A DNA stretch of 64,000 nt from Maridesulfovibrio hydrothermalis AM13 = DSM 14728 (GCF_000331025.1 NC_020055.1:62001-126000), one strand, 5' to 3'; counted from the first letter of the stretch, positions 18,485-27,843 are shown. The notes: generated from the sequence alone by a model not told the origin. Translations and numbers: made by a program.

Positions 18485-19180
18485 GTGCAATGGGATGTAG
18501 TTTGGAACAACTTTGATTATTTTCTCTGGGGCGCATTTCCCAATGGACCTTTAGGCGGTCTGGCTGTCAGTATTATTCTGGCTGTGCTCGGGATTTTCGG
18601 TGCGTTCTGGATTGGACTGGCAGCAGGACTTATGCGTCTTTCCCGCAACTGGATCATTAAGGCGATCTCTGTTGTGTATATTGAGGTTATACGCGGTATA
18701 CCTCTTTTGATGCTTATTTTCTGGTTTTATTTTCTGGCACCTGTTGTGCTCGGCTATCCTTTACCGGAATTTCACTGTGCTCTGGTCGCATTTATCGTTT
18801 TCACGGGTGCATACATCGGTGAGATTGTAAAAGCGGGTGTTGTGGCTCTGCCCAGCGGGCAGATGGAGGCAGCGCGCGGAACCGGTCTTTCTCACTATCA
18901 GGCTATGAGGTATATTATTCTGCCGCAAGCCCTGCGAAACATGATTCCGTCATTCGTGAATCAGTTCGTATCTCTGACAAAAGATACCTCGCTGGCTTAT
19001 ATTATCGGTGTTAACGAGCTGACCCGTACAGCTACTCAGGTCAACAACAGAACCCTTTCTGCTCCAACTGAGATTTTTATCACTATTGCGGTACTTTATT
19101 TCATCGTCTGTTACGTGCTGACTCATTTCAGCCGTAAAATGGAAATGCATCTTGCGAAGTATCAGGCTCGTGATCGCTAA
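18485..19180 (+). CDS. Polar amino acid ABC transporter permease 2
   Basis: 231 residues from a GTG start preceded by AGGAG. HisM/GlnP-class permease: VVYIEVIRGIPLLMLIFWFYF and the EAA loop GEIVKAGVVALPSGQMEAARGTG, followed by LSHYQAMRYIILPQALRNM. It is the last gene of the operon, followed by a strong terminator, and forms the membrane channel with the preceding permease. Confidence 0.92.
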   Translation: MQWDVVWNNFDYFLWGAFPNGPLGGLAVSIILAVLGIFGAFWIGLAAGLMRLSRNWIIKAISVVYIEVIRGIPLLMLIFWFYFLAPVVLGYPLPEFHCALVAFIVFTGAYIGEIVKAGVVALPSGQMEAARGTGLSHYQAMRYIILPQALRNMIPSFVNQFVSLTKDTSLAYIIGVNELTRTATQVNNRTLSAPTEIFITIAVLYFIVCYVLTHFSRKMEMHLAKYQARDR

Positions 19181-19211
19181 AATTATTTAAGTTTATTACT
19201 GCTGTTTACTC

Positions 19212-19242
19212 AGACCCCGGTTGTACCGGGGTCTTTTTTTTT
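19212..19242 (+). terminator. Intrinsic terminator of the amino acid ABC operon
   Basis: AGACCCCGG (19212-19220) with CCGGGGTCT (19226-19234), then nine T. Confidence 0.88.
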
Positions 19243-19407
19243 GAAAGGGGGCATTTAATAGGTGACTTTGTTTGACCCTGTTTCCATATTAACTTAATGT
19301 CGGTTAACTGGAAGATTTGCTCTTTTTGATAGAGTAAGTCTTTTCTGCTGTTGCGTGGAACCTGATGGCGCGGCAGATCCGATTTAATTTTTAACAGGGA
19401 GGCGGGC

Positions 19408-20061
19408 ATGGACAAAATAGAAAACTTGGCAGCTTACATCGACCACACACTTTTAGATGTTTCAGCAGGTGAATCTGAAATAGAACAATTGTGCCGCGAT
19501 GCTGTTGAATTCGGTTTTGCTTCTGTCTGCGTGCACCCCTGCCATATCGTTCATGCTTCGGAGCTTCTTTTTTCTGAAGAGACGATGGTCTGCTCGGTTA
19601 TCGGGTTTCCCTGTGGCGCAAGTATGTCTGAAGTGAAGATGCTTGAAGCTATGCGTGCTGTTGATAAAGGGGCGCAGGAGCTTGATATGGTGGTCAATAT
19701 AGGTGCGCTTAAAGCCGGGGATCGTAAAACTTTTTTGAATGATGTTTTTATGACTGTTGAGGGAGCAGGGCATGTTCCGGTTAAAGCAATTATTGAAACT
19801 GGATTACTAAATGATGATCAAAAAAAATTAGCCTGTGAATTAGCGGTGACTGCCGGAGCTTCATTTGTTAAGACCTGCACAGGGTTTGGCCCCGGCTGCG
19901 CAAACGTTGACGACATCAGACTCATGCGCTCGATTGTCGGTAATGCTGCCGGAGTTAAAGCCAGCGGCGGGATTAAAACATACGAACAGGCTTGTGAACT
20001 GGTTGCCGCCGGAGCCACTCGTCTGGGAACTTCCTCTTCCGTATCCATAGTAAGGAGATAG
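19408..20061 (+). CDS. deoC: Deoxyribose-phosphate aldolase
   Basis: 217 residues, full length for the bacterial short form. It splits 2-deoxyribose-5-phosphate into glyceraldehyde-3-phosphate and acetaldehyde. Motifs: ELDMVVNIGALKAGD, VKAIIETGLL, the Schiff-base Lys in ASFVKTCTGFGPG, and VKASGGIKTYEQA with the proton-relay Lys, then GATRLGTSS. GGGAGG precedes the ATG. cbiC begins 3 nt after its stop, so the two are co-transcribed although their pathways differ. Confidence 0.95.
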   Translation: MDKIENLAAYIDHTLLDVSAGESEIEQLCRDAVEFGFASVCVHPCHIVHASELLFSEETMVCSVIGFPCGASMSEVKMLEAMRAVDKGAQELDMVVNIGALKAGDRKTFLNDVFMTVEGAGHVPVKAIIETGLLNDDQKKLACELAVTAGASFVKTCTGFGPGCANVDDIRLMRSIVGNAAGVKASGGIKTYEQACELVAAGATRLGTSSSVSIVRR

Positions 20062-20064
20062 CAT

Positions 20065-20742
20065 TTGTCTGGAAAAGTTGAGCTGATTACCGTTGCTAAG
20101 CCCGGTGATATTGAAAAAAAATCTTTCGAAATTATTGATTCTGAAGTTCCTAAGCCCAGAAAATTTGATGGGATTGAATGGCAGATTGCAAGGCGTATGG
20201 TGCACACCACTGCTGATTTTGACCTTATTGATCTTGTCCGCTTTCATCCAGAGGCAATATCATCCGGGCTTGAAGCGCTACGCGCAGGCTGCACTATTGT
20301 TACCGATACGGAAATGGCTAGGTGCGGAATCCCTGTGCGCCGCATGAACCCGCTCGGCTGTACTGTACGCTGCCTTATGAATGATCCTGAAGTAATTGCC
20401 GCGGCGAAGAAAAATGAAACCACCAGAGCGCATGCCGCACTTGAACTTGCCGCAAATATTTTGAAACCCGCCGTGCACGTAATTGGTAATGCGCCTACAG
20501 CTTTGATCCGCCTTGTAAAGCTTATTGAAGAGGGCAGAATGAGTACTCCGGCTCTTGTGGTCGGTATGCCGGTCGGTTTTGTAAATGCAGCTGAATCAAA
20601 AGCGATGCTCATGAATTGCGGGAATATTCCATATATATCGATCGAAGGACGAAAGGGCGGATCTGCACTTGCGGCATGTGTCATCAACGCACTTGCAGAA
20701 GTTGTGCTAGCGGAGAAAGCTGTTTCAGGTGAAATAAGTTGA
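20065..20742 (+). CDS. cbiC: Precorrin-8X / cobalt-precorrin-8 methylmutase
   Basis: 225 residues from a TTG start with AAGGAG 7 nt upstream. CbiC/CobH moves a methyl group from C-11 to C-12 in the corrin ring to give (cobalt-)hydrogenobyrinate during cobalamin synthesis. The catalytic His is in ARRMVHTTADFD; further signatures are RAGCTIVTDTEMARCGI, NAPTALIRLVKLI, VVGMPVGFVNAAESK and GRKGGSALAACVINAL. Other cobalamin genes are not in the window; the anaerobic (cobalt-early) route is expected for a strict anaerobe. Confidence 0.95.
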   Translation: MSGKVELITVAKPGDIEKKSFEIIDSEVPKPRKFDGIEWQIARRMVHTTADFDLIDLVRFHPEAISSGLEALRAGCTIVTDTEMARCGIPVRRMNPLGCTVRCLMNDPEVIAAAKKNETTRAHAALELAANILKPAVHVIGNAPTALIRLVKLIEEGRMSTPALVVGMPVGFVNAAESKAMLMNCGNIPYISIEGRKGGSALAACVINALAEVVLAEKAVSGEIS

Positions 20743-20919
20743 ATTCGGTTTTAATTTTCCAGAGACCAACTGGCTATGAGTACTTACGTTAAGTGCTTAT
20801 AAATGTTGATAGTACCCTAATGGTGTAGACTTTGTCCGGAAAATGTGAATACTATACTTATAGCTTTTTTCTGAGTACTTATTTAATTATTACGGCTTAT
20901 ATCTGGGTAAAGTAAAAAT

Positions 20920-23739
20920 ATGTCCGATCAAAAGGCCGTTTCTAAAAGGTCGATATTTTTTTTTAAAAAAGGTGAAAGATCCATTTCAAGAGATCTTTCA
21001 GCCTGCCTTGTTTTTGCGCTGGCTATTATTATAGGGCTTGTTACCGCTTACGAATACTTCGGACGTTCTAAAATGCTTCGTCAGGAGTTTGAAGACAAAG
21101 CTGACACCTACATAGAACAGCTTACCAAATCAGTCACTTTTCCTATCTGGAACTTTGATATGGGCTCGCTCAAACATGTTTGCAGTGCCTATACTCAAAA
21201 TGAACAGTTCTCCAAACTTAAAATTACCGACTTCAATGGTGATGTGCTTTTCAATTTTGTGCGTCCCGGTGAAAAAGATGATAATCCCGTTGTGCGTACC
21301 CGCGATCTTTATATTGATAAAGAAAAAATCGGGACAATCAGGCTGGAGCTTACAAGCAGGATTTACCGCCGTAATCTGGAATGGATTCTTTTTGTCTCCA
21401 GTTTGACATTTTTGACTTCTGTTGCCGTTATTTACGTTATTACTGGATTTCTGCTTGATTATTTTATCCGTAATCCGCTTGCACGGCTGCGCAAGGGGAT
21501 GGATAAAGTAGCTATGGGGGATTTTTCTTATCGGTTTGAAGAGTTTCAATACATAGAACTGCTTGAAATAGGTTCGCGCTTTAACCGCATGACCGAGGAG
21601 ATAGCAAGCCGTGAAAGCAGGCTTGAAGAGGTCAATAAGGCTTTGCAGGGAGAAGTGCTGAAGCGTGAGAAGGCTGCAAAATCGCTGATCAAAAGTGAAA
21701 AACGCTATCGGGCGCTCGTTGAAACGACTTCGGAAGGCTTTTTCATGATTGATGACAATCAGGTGCTTCTTGATGTCAATCCTGCCTTCTGTCGTATGAT
21801 CGGACTTGCACGGGAGGATGTGCTCGGCGCAGGGGTGGCAAGCATTCTGGGCGAAGTTGCAGCTGCCAGATTCAGCGACCGTCAGAGCGGAGACTATCGT
21901 TTTGAACTAAGCTTTGAGAATAATGAGGGGCGTGAAATAGATATCTTTATCAATGCCACTCATCTTTATGAAAGCGACCTTGATACACTTACCTTTGCCT
22001 TTATTACCGATATTTCAAGCTACAAGCTTATGGAAAAGGCACTCCGCGGATCTGAAGAAGAGTACCGGACCATCGCTGAATATACTTTTGATTGGGAAAT
22101 GTGGATAGGCCCTACCGGTTCAGTAAAATATGTCAGCCCTTCATGCGAACGTATTTCAGGTTATCCTAAAGCATATTTCATGGAAGGCCCTATGCGGGTC
22201 GAAAATATACTCCATAAAAATGACCGTGAATACTGGCAGTCTGCCATGAGTGGGAATTTTCCTTCCGTTGACGGAACCGACATGCGTCTTTTCCGCCGTG
22301 ACGGGCTTTTGCGCTGGGTTTCTCTGACCGGCCATCAGGTGAATGCTGATGATGGAACTTCTCTGGGACTTAGAATTTCTTTACGAGATATCACCAAGCG
22401 TAAATTCATGGAAAAACAATTGCAGTATGAAGCGTTGCATGATCCGCTTACCGGACTTGCCAACAGGACTTTATGCTGTGATAGAATCCGGCAGGCGGTG
22501 GAGCGTTCACGCCGGCGGGATAATTATTTTTATGCTGTGGTTTTTATGGATCTGGACCGTTTTAAGATCATCAATGATAGTCTCGGCCACAATATCGGTG
22601 ATAAACTTCTGGTTGAAGTCTCGAAACGTTTATTACAGTCAGTCAGAGAACTTGATACAGTTTCACGATTCGGCGGTGATGAATTTATCGTTGTACTTGA
22701 GGAATCTGCCTCGCCGCGTGAAGGTGTCCGTATCGTCAGGCGGATTCGGGATAATCTCAGAGTGCCTATGATGATTGACGGTCATAAAATTAACGTGGCT
22801 GCCAGCTACGGAATTCTTTTAAGTCCAACAAATTACGACAAGCCCGAAGAAATTATTCAGAATGCTAATGTGGCTATGCATCAGGCTAAAGAAGCAGGGC
22901 GTGACAGAATTAAGGTTTTTAATAAGCGCATGCTTGATCAGGCTGTTAAGGCTATGCAGCTTGAGAGTGATTTGCGTGCTGCAATGGCTTCTGACGAACT
23001 TTTTCTGGATTACCAGCCGATTTATTCCATAGAGAATAATGAGACCGTCGGCTTTGAAGCATTGATTCGCTGGAATCATCCGCGGCGTGGACTGGTTATG
23101 CCCGGGGAGTTTATTCCTATGGCAGAGGAGTCCGGCCTGATTTTCGAACTGGGGAGCTGGGTTATCACTGAAGCCTGCCGCCAGATGAAGAGCTGGCTTG
23201 ACAGGTATGACAATGCTTCAAAGATGATGATGTCTATCAATATTTCAGGTCGCCAATTTTCACAGCCTACTTTAGTTGATAATATACTTTCAAATTTAAT
23301 GGATTTCGACCTTCCGCCGCATAATATAAAAGTCGAAATAACCGAAACTGCGATTATGGAACGGGCGCAACAGGCCGTTGAGATGCTACAGCGTTTGAAG
23401 ACCGCCGGAGTGCTGGTTTCGATTGATGATTTTGGTACGGGCTATTCATCTATGAGCAATTTGCAGGAATTTCCGCTGGATCAGCTTAAGATTGATCTTA
23501 GTTTTGTGCGTAAGATGCGCGATTCTGTTGAGAACGTGGAGATTGTGAAAGCTATTGTTAATCTGGCTCATAACCTCGGGCTTAATGTGGTTGCCGAAGG
23601 CGTTGAATACATGGAGCAGCAAGAACTTCTTAAAGATATGGGCTGCGAGTTCGGACAAGGGTATCTGTATTCCAGGCCCATGAGTGTTGAAAACGTGGAA
23701 GCCTTGTTTAAAGGGGATATCGTACTTGGTGATTATTAA
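20920..23739 (+). CDS. Membrane PAS-GGDEF-EAL cyclic di-GMP enzyme
   Basis: 939 residues. A first helix (about 28-45) and a second (about 155-180) flank a small periplasmic sensor domain; a HAMP-like segment and coiled coil follow (185-260), then two PAS domains (about 262-375 and 385-495). GGDEF is intact (SRFGGDEFIVVLEE, near 584), preceded by DPLTGLANRTL and FMDLDRFKIINDSLGH. EAL is intact (GFEALIRW near 712), with NISGRQF, EITETAIM, IDDFGTGYSS, LKIDLSFV, EGVE and FGQGYLYSRP, so all usual metal and catalytic residues are present. It could make and degrade cyclic di-GMP. It stands alone. Confidence 0.95.
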   Translation: MSDQKAVSKRSIFFFKKGERSISRDLSACLVFALAIIIGLVTAYEYFGRSKMLRQEFEDKADTYIEQLTKSVTFPIWNFDMGSLKHVCSAYTQNEQFSKLKITDFNGDVLFNFVRPGEKDDNPVVRTRDLYIDKEKIGTIRLELTSRIYRRNLEWILFVSSLTFLTSVAVIYVITGFLLDYFIRNPLARLRKGMDKVAMGDFSYRFEEFQYIELLEIGSRFNRMTEEIASRESRLEEVNKALQGEVLKREKAAKSLIKSEKRYRALVETTSEGFFMIDDNQVLLDVNPAFCRMIGLAREDVLGAGVASILGEVAAARFSDRQSGDYRFELSFENNEGREIDIFINATHLYESDLDTLTFAFITDISSYKLMEKALRGSEEEYRTIAEYTFDWEMWIGPTGSVKYVSPSCERISGYPKAYFMEGPMRVENILHKNDREYWQSAMSGNFPSVDGTDMRLFRRDGLLRWVSLTGHQVNADDGTSLGLRISLRDITKRKFMEKQLQYEALHDPLTGLANRTLCCDRIRQAVERSRRRDNYFYAVVFMDLDRFKIINDSLGHNIGDKLLVEVSKRLLQSVRELDTVSRFGGDEFIVVLEESASPREGVRIVRRIRDNLRVPMMIDGHKINVAASYGILLSPTNYDKPEEIIQNANVAMHQAKEAGRDRIKVFNKRMLDQAVKAMQLESDLRAAMASDELFLDYQPIYSIENNETVGFEALIRWNHPRRGLVMPGEFIPMAEESGLIFELGSWVITEACRQMKSWLDRYDNASKMMMSINISGRQFSQPTLVDNILSNLMDFDLPPHNIKVEITETAIMERAQQAVEMLQRLKTAGVLVSIDDFGTGYSSMSNLQEFPLDQLKIDLSFVRKMRDSVENVEIVKAIVNLAHNLGLNVVAEGVEYMEQQELLKDMGCEFGQGYLYSRPMSVENVEALFKGDIVLGDY

Positions 23740-24128
23740 TCCGTTAGTTGTTGACGGGTTCAAATTTTTTTGTAAACTTAGGTTTGTCAGCGTGGTTTTA
23801 TACTGTTTTTAATGCAATGCAGTGTGGGGTTGATGCGCTGTCTGGACAAGTAGAATTTGTCGGTATTTAGAAAGAGTCAATGTAGAATTGGCTCTTTTTT
23901 TATTTTCAGGAAGGTGATTGTGCGATCAATCAGTTCGTTTTGCAATAATATTGCCCACTCTTAACATAAGTTAGGTGTAAAGCATATTCATGTCAATTAA
24001 GTTGTTATTATTTTATAATATTATATAAAAAGTTTTAAATACTGTTGCATGTACTGTTCTGGCATGCTAGGGCCGAATTTATATCCTGTTGATGTTTAAT
24101 ATTTTAACAGGCTTTACGGCAAGGTTCG
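23740..24128. other. Intergenic region before the kor operon
   Basis: About 390 bp, very AT-rich in the middle (23990-24040). It contains one intrinsic terminator (23873-23901, listed separately) but no credible reading frame. A GGTTCAAAT stretch near 23758 resembles a tRNA T-loop but has no pairing arms. Confidence 0.55.
23873..23901 (+). terminator. Intrinsic terminator downstream of the GGDEF-EAL gene
   Basis: AGAGTCAAT (23873-23881) with ATTGGCTCT (23887-23895, one G-U), then a run of seven or more T. It is 130 bp past the stop codon, so a short untranslated tail or small RNA precedes it. Confidence 0.75.
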
Positions 24129-24188
24129 CCCGTTTTCCTCGGGAGAGAGGAGGCGGGTGGGTAAGTTATCCTCAACCTGGATCAGGTT
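24129..24188 (+). promoter_or_regulatory. Two hairpins in the kor leader, the second abutting the start codon
   Basis: Hairpin 1 pairs CCCG (24129-24132) and TCCTC (24136-24140) with GAGGA (24147-24151) and CGGG (24154-24157). Hairpin 2 is AACCTG-gat-CAGGTT (24174-24188), ending one base before the ATG of the ferredoxin subunit and covering the only AGG-like ribosome-binding sequence. This could control translation of the operon; no known riboswitch class was recognised. Confidence 0.4.
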
Positions 24189-24515
24189 ATGAGTGTCAAA
24201 CGCAAGGGAAATAGCACGGTTACGATTTTTCCGGATTGGTGTAAGGGATGCGGTATCTGCGCAGCCTTCTGTCCGGGCAAGGTCATGGAATTAAACGATC
24301 AAGGAAAGGCGGTAGTTGTAAGAGAGGAAGAGTGTATCAGTTGCGGATTTTGCGAACTGCACTGTCCTGATTTTGCAATTATGGTTCGCCCAAAAGTTGA
24401 TGCTGCCTCGGCGGTACACAGGGCGGTTCTTGAAAAAGCTGATCTTAAAACCGGCAAGCCTGATGCCACCGGCAAGGCTGCGGAAATAAACAGTTCCGGA
24501 AAGGAAAAGGGGTAG
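24189..24515 (+). CDS. korD: 2-oxoacid:ferredoxin oxidoreductase, ferredoxin (delta) subunit
   Basis: 108 residues with two 4Fe-4S motifs: CKGCGICAAFCP (about 19-30) and CISCGFCELHCP (about 52-63), then a Lys/Ala-rich tail. It is the small ferredoxin-like subunit that takes electrons from the catalytic subunits during oxidative decarboxylation of 2-oxoacids. It is the first gene of a four-gene operon. There is no clear Shine-Dalgarno apart from a sequence buried in a hairpin. Confidence 0.88.
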   Translation: MSVKRKGNSTVTIFPDWCKGCGICAAFCPGKVMELNDQGKAVVVREEECISCGFCELHCPDFAIMVRPKVDAASAVHRAVLEKADLKTGKPDATGKAAEINSSGKEKG

Positions 24516-24525
24516 GTGAACTTCC

Positions 24526-25677
24526 ATGGCCAGACCCAGAAAAAAGAAGAATAAAGAAATTTTCGCTTTAGGTAACGAGGCTGTTGTAGAAGGCGCGCTT
24601 TTGGCCGGATGTACTTTTTATGCCGGTTATCCCATCACTCCCTCATCGGAGATCATGGAGATCATGGCACAAAGGCTGCCGCTTATCCCCGATGGATCTT
24701 TTATCCAGATGGAAGATGAGATTGCAGGGCTGGGCGCAGTAATCGGTGGATCACTTGCGGGACGCAAAGCAATGACCGCGACATCAGGACCGGGGTTTTC
24801 TCTTATGCAGGAACACCTTGGATACGGCTGTATTACCGAGACTCCGCTGGTTATCGTAAATATTATGCGTGGCGGTCCCAGTACCGGTCTTCCTACTTCG
24901 CCTGCTCAAGGTGACGTACAGCAGGCCAGATGGGGAACCCACGGAGATCATTCTATCATCGTTCTTTCTGCTTCAAACGTTCAGGAATGTCTGGATAATA
25001 CTATTCAAGCGTTCAATATGGCAGAAAAATATCGCACACCGGTAATTCTGCTTATCGATGAAATTACTGCTCACACCCGTGAGAAAATTATCATCCCTAA
25101 TGAAGATGAGTTTGACGTTTTTGATCGTACTGTTCCAACCATGCCGCCAGAATGGTATAAGCCATATGAGGAGACGGTCAGAGGTGTTCCGCCTATGCCG
25201 GCCATCGGTACTGGATACCGTTTTCACGTTACCGGCCTTACCCACGACGTGAATGGTTTTCCCACCTCGCGGCCTGATGAGGTTCGTGAACTCAATGAAC
25301 GGCTGTTCCGCAAGATTGATCAGTTTCTGCATGATGTTCAGATTGTTGATGAGGTTGATACTGAAGATGCAGAGGTTGCTGTTATTGCATACGGGACTGT
25401 TGCCCGTTCGGCAGAGCTGGCAGTCAAACAGGCTCGTGACCTTGGTGTGAAAGCAGGGCTTCTTAAACTCTCGACTCTGTTTCCATATCCCAGAAAGGCT
25501 ACTGAAAAGCTTATGGTCAAGGCCAAGACTATCATTGTGCCTGAAATGAATATGGGACAAATCTCCAGAGAAGTGAAAAGGGTCAATAATGGTCAGGTAA
25601 GTGTGCGGACCATTAATAAGGTTGACGGGCAGATAATTACTCCCGCTGAAATCCTCAAAGTCATAACACGGGTATAG
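24526..25677 (+). CDS. korA: 2-oxoacid:ferredoxin oxidoreductase subunit alpha
   Basis: 383 residues. The pyrimidine-binding (POR_N) domain begins FALGNEAVVEGALLAGC, with YAGYPITPSSEIMEIMA, QMEDEIAGLGAVIGGSLAG, ATSGPGFSLMQEHLG and the family segment MRGGPSTGLPTSPAQGDVQQ. The C-terminal domain includes AYGTVARSAELAV. With korB it binds TPP. Layout and sequence suggest 2-oxoglutarate as the substrate, though branched-chain or other 2-oxoacids are possible. Start: ATG 10 nt after the korD stop, with GGGGTAGGTG upstream. Confidence 0.93.
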   Translation: MARPRKKKNKEIFALGNEAVVEGALLAGCTFYAGYPITPSSEIMEIMAQRLPLIPDGSFIQMEDEIAGLGAVIGGSLAGRKAMTATSGPGFSLMQEHLGYGCITETPLVIVNIMRGGPSTGLPTSPAQGDVQQARWGTHGDHSIIVLSASNVQECLDNTIQAFNMAEKYRTPVILLIDEITAHTREKIIIPNEDEFDVFDRTVPTMPPEWYKPYEETVRGVPPMPAIGTGYRFHVTGLTHDVNGFPTSRPDEVRELNERLFRKIDQFLHDVQIVDEVDTEDAEVAVIAYGTVARSAELAVKQARDLGVKAGLLKLSTLFPYPRKATEKLMVKAKTIIVPEMNMGQISREVKRVNNGQVSVRTINKVDGQIITPAEILKVITRV

Positions 25678-25679
25678 CC

Positions 25680-26516
25680 ATGGCTGATATGAAAGGAACA
25701 CAACTCATTCATGAGTATTTAAGGCATAATAAGAAGTTTCCGCATGTTTTTTGTTCAGGTTGCGGACATGGTATTGTGCTTGGATCGCTTATCAGGTCTA
25801 TCCACGGGCTTGGACTCTCCAAAGATGAAGTTTGCATTGTAGCCGGCATCGGCTGCTCCGGCAGACTCGCAGCTTATGTGGATTTCAATACTGTTCACAC
25901 CACCCATGGGCGTGCGCTTACTTTTGCTGCCGGAATAAAAATGGCTAAACCCGGCATGCATGTTATCGTGGTTATGGGGGATGGCGATTCCATGGCAATC
26001 GGCGGTAACCATCTGATTCATGCTGCGCGCAGAAATATCGGTGTGACTGCTTTGATCCTTAATAACAATATTTACGGCATGACCGGCGGGCAATGTTCGC
26101 CGACCACTCCGGCCGGTGCTTTCTCTATGACCACTCCTATGGGGCAGATGGAGCAGAGTTTTGACTGTGTAGAGCTTATGACCGCTGCAAAGGCCAATTA
26201 TGTTGCCCGCGGTAGCGTCTTCCATGTTAAAAAACTCGATAAAATGATCATGGGCGGAATCACCAACCCCGGCTTTGGTGTTATTGAAATCCTTACTCCG
26301 TGTCACACTCAGTTCGGACGTAAAAATAAATACAAATCCCCTGTGGAGATGTTTCAGAATCTTAAAAAGACGGTTATTTCGCGCGAGCGTTATGACCAGC
26401 TTAGCGACGAAGAGAAAGCTGACCGCGTTCCTTCCGGTGTGTTTGTACAAAAAGACACCCCCAGTCTGGAAGAGAAGTTTTATGAAATGGCTGCAAGATG
26501 TCAGGGAGGGGCGTAA
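25680..26516 (+). CDS. korB: 2-oxoacid:ferredoxin oxidoreductase subunit beta (TPP-binding)
   Basis: 278 residues, typical length. TPP pyrophosphate-binding motif VMGDGDSMAIGGNHLIHAAR (GDG...N type) with LNNNIYGMTGGQCSPTTPAG; the CSGCGHG segment near the N-terminus and GIGCSGR are family hallmarks and include cluster-related Cys residues. It starts 2 nt after korA, and its stop overlaps the next start (TAATG). Confidence 0.94.
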   Translation: MADMKGTQLIHEYLRHNKKFPHVFCSGCGHGIVLGSLIRSIHGLGLSKDEVCIVAGIGCSGRLAAYVDFNTVHTTHGRALTFAAGIKMAKPGMHVIVVMGDGDSMAIGGNHLIHAARRNIGVTALILNNNIYGMTGGQCSPTTPAGAFSMTTPMGQMEQSFDCVELMTAAKANYVARGSVFHVKKLDKMIMGGITNPGFGVIEILTPCHTQFGRKNKYKSPVEMFQNLKKTVISRERYDQLSDEEKADRVPSGVFVQKDTPSLEEKFYEMAARCQGGA

Positions 26517-27139
26517 TGAAAAATCAATATCTCGACAGATTTGAAATTCGTCTGTCCGGCCTCGGCGGTCAGGGTATACTTACTCTCGGTAAAGTTATGG
26601 GGTCCGGCCTTGCGCTGGGGCACAGCTATTTTGTTACCCAGACTCAGAGTTATGGTCCTGAAGCGCGTGGCGGAGCAAGTCGCTCCGATCTCGTTGTCAG
26701 TTCCAACGTGATCAGTTATCCCAAGGCTGAGTCTTTAGACCTGCTTATCGCCCTCAGTCAGGAAGCGTGTAATATGTACTACCGCAATCTGAAGTCCGGC
26801 GGTCTGCTGCTGATTGAAACTGATCTGGTAAAACAGCCTCCGGTGAATCAGTTTATCGGCCTGCCTTTTACCAAGCTTGCTAAAGAGAAGATCGGGCTGG
26901 TTCAGGCTATGAACACTATTGTTCTCGGCGCAGCAACTTATCTCCTGCCCTTTGCGCAGCAGCGGGTGATGCGTAAGAATCTTGAAGAGGTTCTTCCAGC
27001 GAAAATCAGAGACATCAACGTTAAAGCGTTCAACCTCGGATACAGGGAAGCCAAAAAGAATTTCGGTGACCCCGAAGAGCTTTGGAGAGCCAACGCTGTT
27101 ATCGTTGAAGAAGATAATGATGACTATGATTCTATTTAG
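26516..27139 (+). CDS. korC: 2-oxoacid:ferredoxin oxidoreductase subunit gamma
   Basis: 207 residues from the ATG at 26516, which overlaps the korB stop by one base and has GGGAGGGG upstream. POR (gamma) domain: IRLSGLGGQGILTLGKVMG, QTQSYGPEARGGASRSDLVVS and the ending KAFNLGYREAKK. It probably forms the CoA-binding part. Last gene of the operon, followed by a long perfect stem terminator shared with the opposing lipoprotein gene. Confidence 0.93.
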   Translation: MKNQYLDRFEIRLSGLGGQGILTLGKVMGSGLALGHSYFVTQTQSYGPEARGGASRSDLVVSSNVISYPKAESLDLLIALSQEACNMYYRNLKSGGLLLIETDLVKQPPVNQFIGLPFTKLAKEKIGLVQAMNTIVLGAATYLLPFAQQRVMRKNLEEVLPAKIRDINVKAFNLGYREAKKNFGDPEELWRANAVIVEEDNDDYDSI

Positions 27140-27158
27140 TCACTATTAGATCACAATT

Positions 27159-27195
27159 AAAAAGTCCTTCCGGATTATTCTGGAAGGACTTTTTT
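27159..27195. terminator. Bidirectional terminator between korC and the opposing lipoprotein gene
   Basis: AAAAAGTCCTTCCGGA pairs with TCTGGAAGGACTTTTT (27159-27195, one G-U), A-run before and T-run after, so it works in both directions. Confidence 0.88.
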
Positions 27196-27213
27196 AATTT
27201 GAGCGTCTATTTT

Positions 27214-27840
27214 TTATTGCTGGCCGGCTTTCAAAGCAGGCGGCGGCTCCGGTATGGGAAAATCGTAATCAAAAAAGGCATCGGAGATTTTGTTGAATTC
27301 ATCAACCTCCTCTTGCTGCGTAGAGGTCAGGTCGAGCGGATTCCACTTTTCGCATAGCTCCTGCGGTTCACGTGCTCTGTTACGCACCTTGATAACCGCT
27401 ATACTGCGTTTTCCCGTGGCGATGTAGGTCGTACGTACCAAATGACAATCAATGTGTGCAGTGAAGCATTTTACGGAACTTGAGTTGCTCAGGCAGTTGC
27501 CGGTTGAAACTGTGGACCATTGACCGATCTCAGGGACACTGAACTCTGCTTTGCGGTTCAGCAGCACTTGTACTTTGGCGGTGCAGTTGCCATTTTCAAA
27601 GAAATAATTTTCCTGAGTGATGGAAAGAAAATCGCGCGAATTGCTGCCGTCTGTTTTCAGCGAAGGAGCGACAGTAAGTTTCTTTTCAGTTGTTATGTAC
27701 TTTGAGTCAAAAGGAACAGCAAAGGGTTGCCCCGGTCCTTTAGGACCGGAACAACCCGTTAAAATCAATGCCAGCACGCAGATGATTGCGTAGAAGAAAG
27801 GTCGATAGGCAACCTGTCTGCTGATTATGGTTTTATACAT
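27214..27840 (-). CDS. Lipoprotein of unknown function
   Basis: 208 residues. Signal sequence with a clear lipobox, LILTGC, Cys 30. The mature part has six Cys besides the lipid anchor, several in the middle region (NGNC, TGNC, VKCF, IDCH), and a Pro-rich C-terminal end (PIPEPPPALK). I recognise no family. It starts 3 nt after the stop of the GAF/sigma-54 regulator, so the two share an operon; its relation to the neighbouring oxidoreductases is unknown. Confidence 0.7.
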   Translation of the reverse strand: MYKTIISRQVAYRPFFYAIICVLALILTGCSGPKGPGQPFAVPFDSKYITTEKKLTVAPSLKTDGSNSRDFLSITQENYFFENGNCTAKVQVLLNRKAEFSVPEIGQWSTVSTGNCLSNSSSVKCFTAHIDCHLVRTTYIATGKRSIAVIKVRNRAREPQELCEKWNPLDLTSTQQEEVDEFNKISDAFFDYDFPIPEPPPALKAGQQ

Positions 27841-27843
27841 CCG

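Noticed and set aside
23752-23770. tRNA-like T-loop sequence GGTTCAAAT
   Set aside because: No acceptor, D or anticodon arms can be folded around it.
24174-24188. TPP riboswitch (thi box) before the TPP-dependent kor genes
   Set aside because: The ACCTGGATCAGG stretch only superficially resembles the thi box; the CTGAGA and downstream core segments are missing.
25755-26450. 231-codon minus-strand frame opposite korB
   Set aside because: Shadow of a conserved TPP-binding gene.
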